A stretch of DNA of 64,000 nucleotides from Luteimonas cucumeris (GCF_007830035.1 NZ_VLKN01000002.1:248001-312000); one strand, 5' to 3'. Shown: positions 49,341 through 58,550, counted from the first letter of the stretch. A program made the numbers and translations. The notes: a model not told the origin generated them from the sequence alone.

Positions 49341-50156
49341 TCAGGCGTAGGAATGTTCGGCATCCGGGAAACTGCCATCGTGCACGGCGGCGACATAGGC
49401 GCGTACCGCGCCGGCGACGGAGCCGCCTTCGGCCAGAAAATCCTTGACGAAACGCGGCCGGCGATGGCCGCTGTCCAGGCCGAGGAAATCGTGCAGCACC
49501 AGTACCTGCCCGTCGCAGTCCGGACCGGCGCCGATACCGATGGTCGGTATCGAAACCGCGCCGGTAATCGCCGCCGCCAGCGGTGACGGCACGCACTCCA
49601 GCACCAGCAACTGCGCCCCGGCCGCAGCGACGGCCTGCGCGTCCTCGCGCAACTGGCGAGCCGCGACTTCCTCGCGTCCCTGCACCTTGTAGCCACCGAA
49701 GCGCAGCACCGATTGCGGGGTGAGGCCTAGATGCGCACAGACGGGAATTTCGCGTTCGACCAGGAAGCGGACTGCCTCCAGCTTGTGCGGGCCGGCGCCT
49801 TCGAGCTTGACCATCTGCGCACCGGCCTGCAACAGGCGCGTGGCCGCATCGAGCGCCCGTTGCGACGTCGCGTCGGCCTGGAACGGCAGGTCGGCGACCA
49901 GCAATGCGCGCGACAACCCGCGCGCGACATTGGCGGTGTGATAGACGATGTCGTCGACGGTCACCGGCAACGTCGATGCATGCCCCTGCACTACCATGCC
50001 GAGCGAGTCTCCGACCAGGATCAGGTCGACGCCATTGGCATCGAACGCGCGCGCGAAGCCGGTGTCGTAGGCGGTGAGCATCGCCAGTTTCTGGCCGGCC
50101 TGCTTGGCGGCGGCGAGGCCGGGAATGGTCCAGGGTTTGTTGTCGGGCGCGGCCAT
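49341..50156 (-). CDS. panB: 3-methyl-2-oxobutanoate hydroxymethyltransferase
   Basis: A 271 aa enzyme making ketopantoate from 2-oxoisovalerate. Signatures: [79 protein letters not shown] and [23 protein letters not shown] 50156 is chosen for its GAGGAAAAC ribosome site; an ATG at 50195 lies upstream. Confidence 0.97.
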   Translation of the reverse strand: MAAPDNKPWTIPGLAAAKQAGQKLAMLTAYDTGFARAFDANGVDLILVGDSLGMVVQGHASTLPVTVDDIVYHTANVARGLSRALLVADLPFQADATSQRALDAATRLLQAGAQMVKLEGAGPHKLEAVRFLVEREIPVCAHLGLTPQSVLRFGGYKVQGREEVAARQLREDAQAVAAAGAQLLVLECVPSPLAAAITGAVSIPTIGIGAGPDCDGQVLVLHDFLGLDSGHRRPRFVKDFLAEGGSVAGAVRAYVAAVHDGSFPDAEHSYA

Positions 50157-50267
50157 GTTTTCCTCGGCTTTTCCACGAATCGGGGTCGATGCCAACGTAC
50201 ATTCGCGAGCATCGAAGGATAACGCTTTTGTCCGGCACGGCTTCCCGCGCGAACCAAACCGTCTCCG

Positions 50268-50780
50268 CTACTGCAAAGGCCGGATGCCGTCGTCGGCGAG
50301 CGCTTCCAGCGCCGCCGCCGCAGGGCCGACGCCGGGAATGATCGCGTCCGGCGCGATCTCGACCAGCGGCCGCAGCACGAATGCGCGCAAGTGCATCTGC
50401 GGATGCGGTACGTGCAGGCCGGGCTGATCGGTCACCGCATCGCCATACAGCAGCAGGTCCAGGTCCAGCGTGCGCGGCCCCCAGCGCTGGCCGTCCTCAC
50501 GCACGCGGCCATGCCGGCACTCGATGGCCAGCAGATGCTCCAGCAAGGACTGCGGCGCGAGCCGGGTGTCCAGCATCGCCACTGCATTGATGAAATCGGG
50601 CTGACGCTCCATACCCCACGCCGGAGTGCGATACAGCTGCGACGCGCGCAGCAGGCGCGTGCCGGGCAAGGCGGCCAATTCGTCGAACGCCGCGCGCAGC
50701 GTCGCCGCGGCGTCGCCGATGTTGCCACCGAGGCCGACGAAGCAGGTCCCCGGCGGTGGCGGCGAGCCGGTTGCGCTCAC
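50268..50780 (-). CDS. folK: 6-hydroxymethyldihydropterin pyrophosphokinase
   Basis: A 170 aa HPPK that pyrophosphorylates the pterin in folate synthesis. Signatures: CFVGLGGNIGDAAATLRAA, SQLYRTPAWGMERQPDFINA, RWGPRTLDLDLLLYGD and VPHPQMHLRAFVLRPL. The ATG overlaps the pcnB stop by 4 nt. pcnB-folK-panB-panC-panD is a classic proteobacterial order. Confidence 0.97.
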   Translation of the reverse strand: MSATGSPPPPGTCFVGLGGNIGDAAATLRAAFDELAALPGTRLLRASQLYRTPAWGMERQPDFINAVAMLDTRLAPQSLLEHLLAIECRHGRVREDGQRWGPRTLDLDLLLYGDAVTDQPGLHVPHPQMHLRAFVLRPLVEIAPDAIIPGVGPAAAALEALADDGIRPLQ

Positions 50781-52087
50781 CCGCTGGCGGCGGGACTGCG
50801 CCGACGGCGACGACGACGCTTGCGTGGTGTGCCGTCGCCTTCGAACGCGGGCTCATCCTCGCCCGAAGGCTCGCCGGCTTCCGCCTGTGCCTGGCGCCAG
50901 AACGCGACGTCCTCGGCATGCTCGTCCGAAGCGCTCAGGCGCAGCACCAGGAAATCGTAGGCGGCGCGGAACTGCGGATGACCGAGCAATCGCGGCACGC
51001 GCTTGCGCTGCGCGAAACGCGACTGCAACAGCCAGATTTCCTGCATCGGCAGCGAGAAGCGTCGCGGCAATGCGATCGTCGATGCCTGGTGCAGGGTCAC
51101 GCGATCCGCCGCGCGACGCTGCGCCTCGGCAGCATGCACGCCCTGCGCCTGCAGCGCCATCAACGCGCGGCAATAGGCCGGCCATAACAGCACTGCGAAC
51201 AGGAACGCTGGCGACACCGGTTCGTCCTCGGCCACGCGCTTGTCGGTGGCGCGCAGGCCCTGCAGCAACATGCGCCGCAATGCGCCGCTGCGGTTGGCAG
51301 TCAACGCGGCGGCGCTTTCAGGGAACAGCGCCGGCAGCAGGCCATGGCGCTCCAGGCCTTCGAAACCGGCAGCGGCATGGCCGGACAGGAACAGCTTGAG
51401 ACATTCCTCGAACAGTCGCGCCGGCGCGGCTTGGGCCAGCAAGGGCGCCAGTTCGGCGATCGGCGCGGCGGTGGCCGCGTCGATGCTGAACTCGAGCTTG
51501 GCCGCCAGCCGGATCGCGCGCAGCATCCGTACCGGATCCTCGCGGTAGCGCTCGACGGGATCGCCGATCAGCTTGAGCACGCGCGCCTGCACATCCTCGT
51601 AGCCGCCGACGTAGTCGCGCACCGAGAAATCCTCGATCGCGTAATACAGCGCGTTGGCGGTGAAGTCGCGACGCACCGCATCGTCCTCGATGCTGCCGTA
51701 GACGTTGTCGCGCACCAGCCGGCCCTCGGCCAGCTCGCGGTCGCCGCTGCCGTCGTCGATGTTGGCGCGAAAGGTCGCGACTTCGATGATCTCGCGGCCG
51801 AACACCACGTGCGCCAGACGGAAGCGCCGGCCGATCAGGCGGCAGTTGCGGAACTGCTGCTTGACCTGCTCAGGAGTAGCGTCGGTGGCGACGTCGAAGT
51901 CCTTGGGATGGCCGCCGACCAGCAGGTCGCGCACCGCGCCGCCGACCAGATAGGCTGCGAAGCCCGCGTCGCGCAGCCGGTACAGCACGCGCAGCGCGTT
52001 CGGACTGATGTCCTTGCGCGAAATGGAATGCTGGTCGCGGGGGATGATCCGCAGCGAGGTCGGGATTGGCTGGAGTTGGGTCGGCAT
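50777..52087 (-). CDS. pcnB: Poly(A) polymerase I
   Basis: A 436 aa nucleotidyltransferase that adds 3' poly(A) tails promoting RNA decay. Signatures: YLVGGAVRDLLVGGHPKDFD and VATDATPEQVK (class II NTP transferase), RNCRLIGRRFRLAHVVFG, RRDFTANALYYAIED, and an RNA-binding basic tail (GTPRKRRRRRRRS). The Arg-rich tail and the pcnB-folK neighbourhood favour PAP over the CCA-adding enzyme. Divergent from tRNA-Glu. Confidence 0.93.
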   Translation of the reverse strand: MPTQLQPIPTSLRIIPRDQHSISRKDISPNALRVLYRLRDAGFAAYLVGGAVRDLLVGGHPKDFDVATDATPEQVKQQFRNCRLIGRRFRLAHVVFGREIIEVATFRANIDDGSGDRELAEGRLVRDNVYGSIEDDAVRRDFTANALYYAIEDFSVRDYVGGYEDVQARVLKLIGDPVERYREDPVRMLRAIRLAAKLEFSIDAATAAPIAELAPLLAQAAPARLFEECLKLFLSGHAAAGFEGLERHGLLPALFPESAAALTANRSGALRRMLLQGLRATDKRVAEDEPVSPAFLFAVLLWPAYCRALMALQAQGVHAAEAQRRAADRVTLHQASTIALPRRFSLPMQEIWLLQSRFAQRKRVPRLLGHPQFRAAYDFLVLRLSASDEHAEDVAFWRQAQAEAGEPSGEDEPAFEGDGTPRKRRRRRRRSPAASG

Positions 52088-52137
52088 CAGGCAGGAAGGG
52101 ACTCGGGTCCGGCAGTTGCCCTAGTCGGCATCCGCTC

Positions 52138-52156
52138 GCTTGCTATACTAGCAAGC
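52138..52156 (+). promoter_or_regulatory. tRNA-Glu promoter -10 within a palindrome
   Basis: TATACT (52144-52149) is the -10, about 73 nt before the tRNA. It sits inside the near-perfect palindrome GCTTGCTA-TAC-TAGCAAGC (52138-52156). A TTGCCC at 52116 is too far for a -35. The palindrome could be an operator. Confidence 0.4.
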
Positions 52157-52221
52157 TGAGCCGCCCGTCCGGGTGGCCCGCCGGCCGTCCAGCCGGGGCA
52201 CGCCGCAATGCGAGCCACATC

Positions 52222-52297
52222 GCTCCCTTCGTCTAGAGGCCCAGGACGTGGCCCTCTCAAGGCTAAAACACGGGTTCGAATCCCGTAGGGAGCGCCA
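52222..52297 (+). tRNA. tRNA-Glu (anticodon CTC)
   Basis: A full cloverleaf of 76 nt. Acceptor GCTCCCT pairs with AGGGAGC; D arm GTCT/GGAC; anticodon stem TGGCC/GGCTA around the loop C-T-C-T-C-A-A, giving anticodon CTC for GAG codons; T stem ACGGG/CCCGT with loop TTCGAAT. CCA is encoded. The body resembles E. coli tRNA-Glu (TCGTCTAGAGGCCCAGGAC). Confidence 0.95.
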
Positions 52298-52304
52298 TAT
52301 CCGA

Positions 52305-52335
52305 AGCCCGCGCAACAGCATGCGGGCTTTTTTTT
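52305..52335 (+). terminator. Rho-independent terminator of tRNA-Glu
   Basis: The stem AGCCCGC/GCGGGCT (7 bp) with a 10-nt loop is followed by a run of eight T residues. It begins 8 nt after the CCA end. Confidence 0.92.
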
Positions 52336-52339
52336 CGCC

Positions 52340-52415
52340 GTCATTCCGGGCGATGCGAACAGCTTTGCGTCCACATGGCGGCAGGAACAGGCGATCTCGC
52401 TTCGCCCGGAATGAC
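52340..52415. repeat. 14-bp inverted repeat (GTCATTCCGGGCGA)
   Basis: Perfect arms GTCATTCCGGGCGA (52340-52353) and TCGCCCGGAATGAC (52402-52415) are separated by 48 bp. It resembles a small interspersed element and lies between the tRNA terminator and the ferredoxin promoter (TAGACT at 52425-52430). Confidence 0.7.
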
Positions 52416-52462
52416 AGCGGGCGCTAGACTATGCACGCCTGTCCGTCGCATCGACTCTCGCC

Positions 52463-52786
52463 ATGCCCTTCGTCGTCACCGAAAACTGCATCAAGTGCAA
52501 ATACACCGACTGCGTGGAGGTGTGTCCGGTCGACTGCTTCCACGAAGGCCCGAACTTCCTGGTGATCGATCCGGACGAATGCATCGACTGCACGTTGTGC
52601 GAGCCGGAATGCCCGATCAATGCGATCTATCCGGAGGACGACGTGCCCGCCGGGCAGGAACAGTTTGTCGCCCTCAATGCCGAGCTCTCGAAGGCCTGGC
52701 CGGTGATCACCACGCGCAAGGACGGCCTGCCCGACGCCAAGGACTGGGAAGGCAAGCCGGACAAGTTGCCGCTGCTGGAAAAGTAA
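52463..52786 (+). CDS. fdxA: 7Fe ferredoxin (FdxA type)
   Basis: A 107 aa soluble electron carrier with a [3Fe-4S] and a [4Fe-4S] cluster. Cysteines are seen in [19 protein letters not shown] and [20 protein letters not shown], in the Azotobacter FdI arrangement. The carboxyl-terminal tail ([18 protein letters not shown]) is typical of FdxA. ATG 52463. Electron partner not indicated by neighbours. Confidence 0.95.
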   Translation: MPFVVTENCIKCKYTDCVEVCPVDCFHEGPNFLVIDPDECIDCTLCEPECPINAIYPEDDVPAGQEQFVALNAELSKAWPVITTRKDGLPDAKDWEGKPDKLPLLEK

Positions 52787-52824
52787 TCCGGCCGTAATCG
52801 GTCAGCCATCGCCAGCTGGCAACA

Positions 52825-52848
52825 GAACGGGCGCCTTGGCGCCCGTTC
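52825..52848. terminator. Hairpin between fdxA and bamC (possible terminator)
   Basis: The stem GAACGGGCGCC/GGCGCCCGTTC (11 bp) with a TT loop lies between two convergent genes. The nearest T-tract (52861-52867) is 12 nt away, so intrinsic termination is uncertain; it could serve both strands. Confidence 0.55.
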
Positions 52849-52874
52849 CAGTCTTCATCGTTTTTTTGTGGCGC

Positions 52875-53390
52875 TCAGCCGCTCAACCCGGCCTTCAATG
52901 CCGCCATCAGCTTGGCCGGGGCTGGACCGGTCGCCGGCAGACCGCGCGGGTCGACCGCGGACACATAGGCGCCATCGCCGGACTGCGCCACGCGCACCAG
53001 GAACTTGCTGCCTTCGAAATCGACATCGTAGGTGCCCAGCAACTGTGCCTTGCTGACGACGGTCACGCCACTGGTCGCCGCCAGCACTTCGCCGATCCTG
53101 GCGAATACCTCGTCGCGCGTGCCGGCGGTGGCGAAGCCGACCGGCGAAGCGGTGTTGGCGCTGCCACGCTGCGCGGCCACCTGCGAGGCGGTCACGCTGG
53201 CCGGCAGGTTCATCGCCGCTTCGGTGTTGGGGCGATCGAGGTCCGGCGGGATTTCCAGCGGCCGGCTTTCGGCGCTCTGCTTGTAGATTTCGTTGTCCTT
53301 GCGGAACCAACTGCAACCGGAGGCGCCGACGATGGCCACCGCCAGCAAGGCGACGGCAACGTTACGGGAAGGAACGGACAGATGGCGCAT
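52875..53390 (-). CDS. bamC: Short BamC/NlpB-like lipoprotein
   Basis: A 171 aa outer-membrane lipoprotein (lipobox VGASGC, Cys26). It has the BamC-like extended segment ESRPLEIPPDLDRPN and one helix-grip domain (FARIGEVLAATSGVTVVSKA through KFLVRVAQSGDGAYVSAVD). E. coli BamC is 344 aa with two such domains, so this is a one-domain form. It follows dapA, as bamC does in E. coli, which supports the call. Confidence 0.78.
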   Translation of the reverse strand: MRHLSVPSRNVAVALLAVAIVGASGCSWFRKDNEIYKQSAESRPLEIPPDLDRPNTEAAMNLPASVTASQVAAQRGSANTASPVGFATAGTRDEVFARIGEVLAATSGVTVVSKAQLLGTYDVDFEGSKFLVRVAQSGDGAYVSAVDPRGLPATGPAPAKLMAALKAGLSG

Positions 53391-53409
53391 CGGATATCTC
53401 CTGCTGGGG

Positions 53410-54312
53410 TCAGGCCGCGAGTGTGTCGCGGCAGGCGTTTTCTAGATCGAGGATGGCGGCGACCTGGTGTTCTACGGCGCCCGCGTGCACCGGCGACAGC
53501 GACTGCAGCGGCAACCGCAGGCCATAGCCGAGGCCGAGGCGCTGCAGCAACGCCTTCAAGGGAATCGGATTCGGCTCAACGCCGAGGAAATCGTAGATCT
53601 CGCGCATCCGCGCATCCCAGTCCTGCGCGGCGGCATCGCCTTTGCGGGCCAGCTCGCACAGGCGGCGGAATGCATGCGGCAATACGTTCGAGGCCACCGA
53701 GATCACGCCGTCCGCACCGGCCAGCATCGCGCGGCAGGCGGTCGCATCGTCGCCGCTGAGCACGGAAAAACCGTCGCGGCGCAATGCGAGCCAGGCGGAC
53801 ATGCGCTCGGGTTCGCTGCGCGCTTCCTTGATGCCGACGATGCGCTCGTGCGCAACCAGCCGGGCTGCGGTTTCCGGCAACAGGTCGCAACCGGTCCGCG
53901 TGGGCACGTTGTACATCACCACGGGCAACGCGCCATCGTCGGCGATCGCGCGGTAATGCGCGTCCAGCCCCGCCTGGGTGGGGCGCACGTACGGCGGCGT
54001 GACGACGAGGGCGGCATCGGCGCCGGAAGCGGCGGCGCGACGGGTCTGTTCGATGGTCTTGGCGGTATTGGAATGACCGGTTCCGGCCAGCACCGGAATG
54101 CGTCCGGCGATGACGTCCACGGCACTGCGCAGCAACGCGTCGTATTCCGCATCGAGCAGCGCCGCCGCTTCGCCGGTGGAACCGGCCACTACGACGGCCT
54201 GGGTACGGCCCTCCAGCTGCGTCTGCAGCAGGCGACGCCAGGCATCCAGGTCGATTTCGCCCGACACCGTGAACGGTGTGGCCAACGCGGTGATGCTGCC
54301 TGAAAGTCGCAA
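53410..54312 (-). CDS. dapA: 4-hydroxy-tetrahydrodipicolinate synthase
   Basis: About 300 aa. Class I aldolase-like enzyme condensing pyruvate with aspartate semialdehyde toward lysine and diaminopimelate. Seen: [27 protein letters not shown], the tyrosine motif [13 protein letters not shown] and Schiff-base lysine in [12 protein letters not shown]. The start is unclear: a TTG at 54312 matches the family amino end (M-R-L-S-G-S); ATG 54399 would add 29 residues. The asd product feeds this enzyme. Confidence 0.93.
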   Translation of the reverse strand: MRLSGSITALATPFTVSGEIDLDAWRRLLQTQLEGRTQAVVVAGSTGEAAALLDAEYDALLRSAVDVIAGRIPVLAGTGHSNTAKTIEQTRRAAASGADAALVVTPPYVRPTQAGLDAHYRAIADDGALPVVMYNVPTRTGCDLLPETAARLVAHERIVGIKEARSEPERMSAWLALRRDGFSVLSGDDATACRAMLAGADGVISVASNVLPHAFRRLCELARKGDAAAQDWDARMREIYDFLGVEPNPIPLKALLQRLGLGYGLRLPLQSLSPVHAGAVEHQVAAILDLENACRDTLAA

Positions 54313-54480
54313 GCGGGAATGCTCTTGGTGGATGGCCTGGACGCGGATGCGCAGGCTCGGGATCGTGGAAGATCGCACGAATGTTACTTGCGGCTTCAAA
54401 GCAGGGGCAAGTATGCTGGCAACGGCTTCCGGCCCGATACCGGGCTGCCGTTCATATCACTCGCTGCCGCGGACGCCGCC

Positions 54481-55047
54481 TTGACCGATTCCGACACCGC
54501 TCCACGGCCCTCGCCGAACGAGAATTACCTGCTGATCAACGCCTATACGACGCACCCGCAGTCACCACTGCTGGGTGTGACGCGGCGCATCGCCGACAGC
54601 GGTTGCAACCTCGTCGACACGCGCCTGAGCACCGTCGGCCGGGATGTGTCGGTGACCGCGCTGGCGGTCGGTTCCTGGGACGCGGTGGCCAAGCTCGAAG
54701 CGATGCTGACCCGGCTCGAGCGCGAGGAAGGCCTGAAGCTGGTCTGGTACCGCACTGGTCCCAAGCCGATCCAGTCCAACCTGCTGCCGTACGTGGTCGA
54801 AGTGGTGGCCTCGGACAAGCCCGGCATCCTGTTCCAGCTGGCCGATTTCTTCGATCGCCAGGGCATCACCATCGAGAGCCTGCATTGTTCGCGCTATCGC
54901 GCCATGCAGACCGGCGCCGACATGTTCTCGGCGCAACTGACCATCGGCGTGCCCGCCGACATGCACATCGCCGCGCTGCGCGACGATTTCCTCGAGTTCT
55001 GCGACCATCTCAACCTGGACGCGATCATGGATCCGATGAAGTTCTGA
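54481..55047 (+). CDS. gcvR: Glycine-cleavage repressor-like ACT protein (GcvR)
   Basis: A 188 aa protein with two ACT domains (NYLLINAYTTHPQSPLLGVT and YVVEVVASDKPGILFQLADF). GcvR-type proteins bind GcvA in E. coli; whether that partner exists here is unknown. The start is TTG at 54481 by match to homologues (MTDS...NENYLLINAYTTH). Divergent from dapA; 1 nt before bcp. Confidence 0.88.
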   Translation: MTDSDTAPRPSPNENYLLINAYTTHPQSPLLGVTRRIADSGCNLVDTRLSTVGRDVSVTALAVGSWDAVAKLEAMLTRLEREEGLKLVWYRTGPKPIQSNLLPYVVEVVASDKPGILFQLADFFDRQGITIESLHCSRYRAMQTGADMFSAQLTIGVPADMHIAALRDDFLEFCDHLNLDAIMDPMKF

Positions 55048-55048
55048 C

Positions 55049-55519
55049 ATGCTCGATACCGGCGACAAGGTTCCGAAACTGCCGCTGGCGCTGTCCAGCG
55101 GAATCACCGCGAACACGTCCGACCATGCCGGCCATTGGCTGGTCCTGTATTTCTATCCGAAGGATTCGACGCCCGGCTGCACCACCGAGGGCCTCGAGTT
55201 CAACGCGCTGTTGCCGAAGTTCACCAAGCTCGACGCCACCGTGCTCGGCGTGTCGCGCGATTCGATCAAGTCGCACCAGAATTTCTGCGACAAGCAGGGC
55301 TTCCGCTTCGACCTGGTCAGCGACGCCGATGAGACGCTCGGCAATGCGTTCGGCGTGATCAAGCCGAAAAAGCTCTATGGCCGCGAGTACATCGGCATCG
55401 AGCGCAGCACCTTCCTGATCGACCCGAAGGGCCGCATCGCGCAGTCCTGGCGCGGCGTCCGCGTCGCCGGACATGCATATGAAGTGCTGCAGGCCCTGAA
55501 GGCAGCCCAGGCACAGTGA
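55049..55519 (+). CDS. bcp: Thioredoxin-dependent peroxiredoxin (Bcp/PrxQ)
   Basis: A 156 aa peroxidase. Peroxidatic cysteine Cys44 in YPKDSTPGCTTEGLEF. The E. coli-type resolving cysteine 5 residues later is absent; Cys80 (SHQNFCDKQG), 36 residues on, fits the resolving cysteine described for Xanthomonas Bcp (Cys48/Cys84). ATG 55049, 1 nt after the gcvR stop. Confidence 0.93.
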   Translation: MLDTGDKVPKLPLALSSGITANTSDHAGHWLVLYFYPKDSTPGCTTEGLEFNALLPKFTKLDATVLGVSRDSIKSHQNFCDKQGFRFDLVSDADETLGNAFGVIKPKKLYGREYIGIERSTFLIDPKGRIAQSWRGVRVAGHAYEVLQALKAAQAQ

Positions 55520-55609
55520 CGCAACATTCCCGCCCCATGCTCCACTGCCCCGCCGCGCGGGCCGCGGTGGCCCGCTCCTGCCCGTTCGCCCACCACCCAG
55601 GATGACCCG

Positions 55610-57007
55610 ATGACGAAAGGAAAGCGGATCTACGTGCTCGACACCAACGTCCTGATGCACGATCCGACCGCGCTGTTCAAATTCGAGGAGCACGATGTCT
55701 TCCTTCCGATGCAGGTCATCGAGGAATTGGACAACGGCAAGAAGGGCACGTCGGAAGCCAGCCGCAACGCGCGTCAGGTCAGCCGCTTCCTCAACGAACT
55801 GATCGAGAGCCAGGGCACCGACAAGATCGCCACCGGCATCACCCTGCTGCGCCCGCAGGGGCTGCAGCTGCGTGGCGAGCAGAGCATCGGCAAGCTCCGC
55901 TTCCAGACCAGGGCCTTCGATGCCGGCAAGCGCTTCGGCGCGGTGATCCCGGACAACCACATCCTCGGCGCGATCCTGACGCTGCGCGAGGAGGAGCCCG
56001 GCGTGCCGGTGGTGTTCGTGTCCAAGGACATCAACCTGCGGATCAAGGCGGCGATCGCCGGCATCGTGTCGGAGGATTACGAGAACGATCGCGCGCTGGA
56101 CGATTTCAGCCTGCTGTACACCGGTGCGACCGCGCTGCCGGAGGATTTCTGGCAGCGCCACGGCAACGACCTCAAGTCGTGGACCGAGAAGGGCCGCACC
56201 TATTACGAACTCAAGCGCAGCAAAGACGACGACTGGTATCCGAACCAGTTCCTGTACCTGCCCGGCGACGAAGATGCCGAGATGCGCGTGGCCAGGGTCG
56301 ACGACGACAAGGTCACGCTGCAGATCGTCGACGACTACCGCGGCAATCAGCATGCGGTGTGGGGCATCACCGCGCGCAACCGTGAGCAGAACTTTGCGCT
56401 CAATGCGCTGATGGACCCGGAAATCGACTTCGTCACCCTGCTCGGCACCGCCGGTACCGGCAAGACGCTGCTGGCGCTCGCCGCAGGGCTGGCGCAGACC
56501 ATGGACCAACAGCGCTATCGCGAGATCATCATGACCCGCGCCACGGTCAGCGTCGGCGAAGACATCGGCTTCCTGCCGGGCACCGAAGAAGAAAAGATGA
56601 CGCCGTGGATGGGCGCGTTGACCGACAACCTGGAAGTGCTCACCCACAACCAGGAAGGCGGCAGTTGGGGCCGCGCGGCGACCAACGACCTGCTCGCCTC
56701 GCGCATCAAGATCCGCTCGCTCAACTTCATGCGCGGCCGTACCTTCCTCAACCGCTGGCTGATCCTGGACGAGGCGCAGAACCTGACGCCGAAACAGATG
56801 AAGACGCTGGTCACCCGCGCCGGCCCCGGCACCAAGATCGTCTGCCTCGGCAACGTCGAGCAGATCGATACGCCGTACCTGACCGAAACGACTTCGGGCC
56901 TGACCTACGCGGTCGATCGCTTCAAAGGCTGGGCGCACAGCGCGCATGTCACCCTGCGTCGCGGCGAGCGTTCACGACTGGCCGATTACGCGTCGGAAGT
57001 GCTGTAG
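55610..57007 (+). CDS. PIN-PhoH fusion protein (PhoH2-like RNase/helicase)
   Basis: A 465 aa protein. Amino-terminal PIN domain (YVLDTNVLMHDPTALFKFEE, VIEELDNGKKG, IPDNHILGAIL) with acidic metal sites. Carboxyl-terminal PhoH ATPase (Walker A LLGTAGTGKTLLALAAG, Walker B WLILDEAQNLTPKQMKTL, RAGPGTKIVCLGNVEQID). PhoH2 proteins are reported as sequence-specific RNA helicase/RNases. No antitoxin-like gene precedes it. ATG 55610. Confidence 0.92.
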   Translation: MTKGKRIYVLDTNVLMHDPTALFKFEEHDVFLPMQVIEELDNGKKGTSEASRNARQVSRFLNELIESQGTDKIATGITLLRPQGLQLRGEQSIGKLRFQTRAFDAGKRFGAVIPDNHILGAILTLREEEPGVPVVFVSKDINLRIKAAIAGIVSEDYENDRALDDFSLLYTGATALPEDFWQRHGNDLKSWTEKGRTYYELKRSKDDDWYPNQFLYLPGDEDAEMRVARVDDDKVTLQIVDDYRGNQHAVWGITARNREQNFALNALMDPEIDFVTLLGTAGTGKTLLALAAGLAQTMDQQRYREIIMTRATVSVGEDIGFLPGTEEEKMTPWMGALTDNLEVLTHNQEGGSWGRAATNDLLASRIKIRSLNFMRGRTFLNRWLILDEAQNLTPKQMKTLVTRAGPGTKIVCLGNVEQIDTPYLTETTSGLTYAVDRFKGWAHSAHVTLRRGERSRLADYASEVL

Positions 57008-57011
57008 GACG

Positions 57012-57683
57012 ATGACCGAGCGGCTCGCGACGTGGGTCTGGGTCGGTGGAGCGGCACTGGCCTGCGTCGCCGGCATCATCAACGTGGTCGGCTTCCTCGG
57101 ATTCCAGCAACAGGCCATCACCCACCTCACCGGCAACACCTCACTACTGGGTGCTGCGCTGGTGGGCGGCGACATGCGCGCCGTGCTGCATCTGGGCGCG
57201 ATGATTGCAGCCTTCGTTGGTGGTGCGGCTCTGAGCGGACTGATCGTCCAGGACAGCACGCTACGGCTGGGACGTCGCTACGGCGTCGCGCTGACGATCG
57301 AGTCGTTGCTGTTGCTGGCCGCCGTGCCCCTGTTCCGTCAACAGCACCTGGGTGGCCCAGTGCTCGCCGCCATCGCCTGCGGCCTGCAGAATGCCATGGC
57401 GACGACCTACAGCGGCGCCATCGTGCGCACTTCGCATGTCAGCGGCATGTTCACCGACCTCGGCATCATGCTCGGGCACGCCGTGCGTGGCATGCCGCTG
57501 GCGCGGCGACGGCTCGCGCTGTGCACGTTGATCATCTCGTTCTTCTTCAGCGGCGGCCTGCTCGGTGCCGCGCTGTTCGCACGGATCGGCTACGCCACGC
57601 TGTACCTGCCCGCCGCGTTGACCGGTTGCGTCGGCCTGGGATATTTCGCGTATCGGCAAACACATCTGCGTCCGTCGGTTTGA
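57012..57683 (+). CDS. DUF1275 (YoaK-like) membrane protein
   Basis: A 223 aa integral membrane protein with about six helices. Family marks: AGIINVVGFLGF, THLTGNTSLLG, ACGLQNAMATTYSG, VRTSHVSGMFTDLG and LIISFFFSGGLLGAALFARI. Transport or other function unknown. ATG 57012, 4 nt after the PhoH stop, so probably co-transcribed. Confidence 0.87.
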   Translation: MTERLATWVWVGGAALACVAGIINVVGFLGFQQQAITHLTGNTSLLGAALVGGDMRAVLHLGAMIAAFVGGAALSGLIVQDSTLRLGRRYGVALTIESLLLLAAVPLFRQQHLGGPVLAAIACGLQNAMATTYSGAIVRTSHVSGMFTDLGIMLGHAVRGMPLARRRLALCTLIISFFFSGGLLGAALFARIGYATLYLPAALTGCVGLGYFAYRQTHLRPSV

Positions 57684-57737
57684 GGCCACCTGCCGGCGAT
57701 CGTGTCGACGCAGGATGATTTACGCGACAATGTCGCC

Positions 57738-58550
57738 ATGGCGTCTGCCCTCCGCCCCCGCTGCGCATTGACTATCGCCGGCTCCGATTCCGGCGGCGGC
57801 GCCGGCATCCAGGCAGATCTGAAGACCTTCGCCGCGCATGGCGTGCACGGGCTGAGCGCGATCGCGGCACTGACCGCGCAGCACACGCAGGGCGTGACCG
57901 CGGTGCAGGTGCCGCCTCTGGATTTCCTGCGCGCGCAGATCGACGCCTGCTTCGATGATTTCAACATCGGTGCGGTCAAGCTGGGAATGCTGGCCAATGC
58001 CGGCGTCATCGCCACCGTCGCCGATGCGCTGCGGGCCCGGCAAGCGCCGTTCGTGGTCGTCGATCCGGTGATGGTCGCCACTTCCGGCGCACGGCTGCTG
58101 GAGCCGGAGGCGCTTGATGCCCTGCGCACGCGCCTGCTGCCGAAGGCCTCGATCCTCACTCCCAACCTGCCGGAAGCGGAACTGCTGCTCGGCCATCCGA
58201 TCGCCGATCGCGAAGCGATGCATCGCGCCAGCCGCGAACTGCTCGCGCTGGGCGTGAGCGCAGTGCTGCTGAAGGGCGGGCATCTGGATGACGATGGCGA
58301 CGTCGTCGACATCTATGCCGACGCCGACAGTTGCAGGGAAATCGCGCATCCCCGCCTGTCCGTCGATGCGCATGGCACCGGCTGCACGCTTGCGTCTGCG
58401 ATTGCCGCCAATCTGTGCCTTGGCGTGCCGCTGCCCGAAGCCTGCATCGCCGCGACCGATTACGTGCACCGTGCGCTGCGCCAGGGCTATCGGCCGGGGC
58501 GCGGCGACGTGGTCGTACTCGATCACTTCGGCGCCGCGGCGATCCGATGA
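57738..58550 (+). CDS. thiD: Hydroxymethylpyrimidine/phosphomethylpyrimidine kinase
   Basis: A 270 aa ribokinase-fold kinase of thiamine synthesis. Signatures: ALTIAGSDSGGGAGIQADLK, GAVKLGMLANAGVIATVAD, VVDPVMVATSGARLLEPEA, LTPNLPEAELLLG and DAHGTGCTLASAIAANL. ATG 57738 is preferred; a GTG at 57702 is in frame. No other thi genes are near. It overlaps the next gene by 4 nt. Confidence 0.95.
   Translation: MASALRPRCALTIAGSDSGGGAGIQADLKTFAAHGVHGLSAIAALTAQHTQGVTAVQVPPLDFLRAQIDACFDDFNIGAVKLGMLANAGVIATVADALRARQAPFVVVDPVMVATSGARLLEPEALDALRTRLLPKASILTPNLPEAELLLGHPIADREAMHRASRELLALGVSAVLLKGGHLDDDGDVVDIYADADSCREIAHPRLSVDAHGTGCTLASAIAANLCLGVPLPEACIAATDYVHRALRQGYRPGRGDVVVLDHFGAAAIR

Noticed and set aside
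50777-52087. CCA-adding enzyme instead of poly(A) polymerase
   Set aside because: The Arg-rich tail and the pcnB-folK-panBCD order favour PcnB. The tRNA in the window already encodes CCA.
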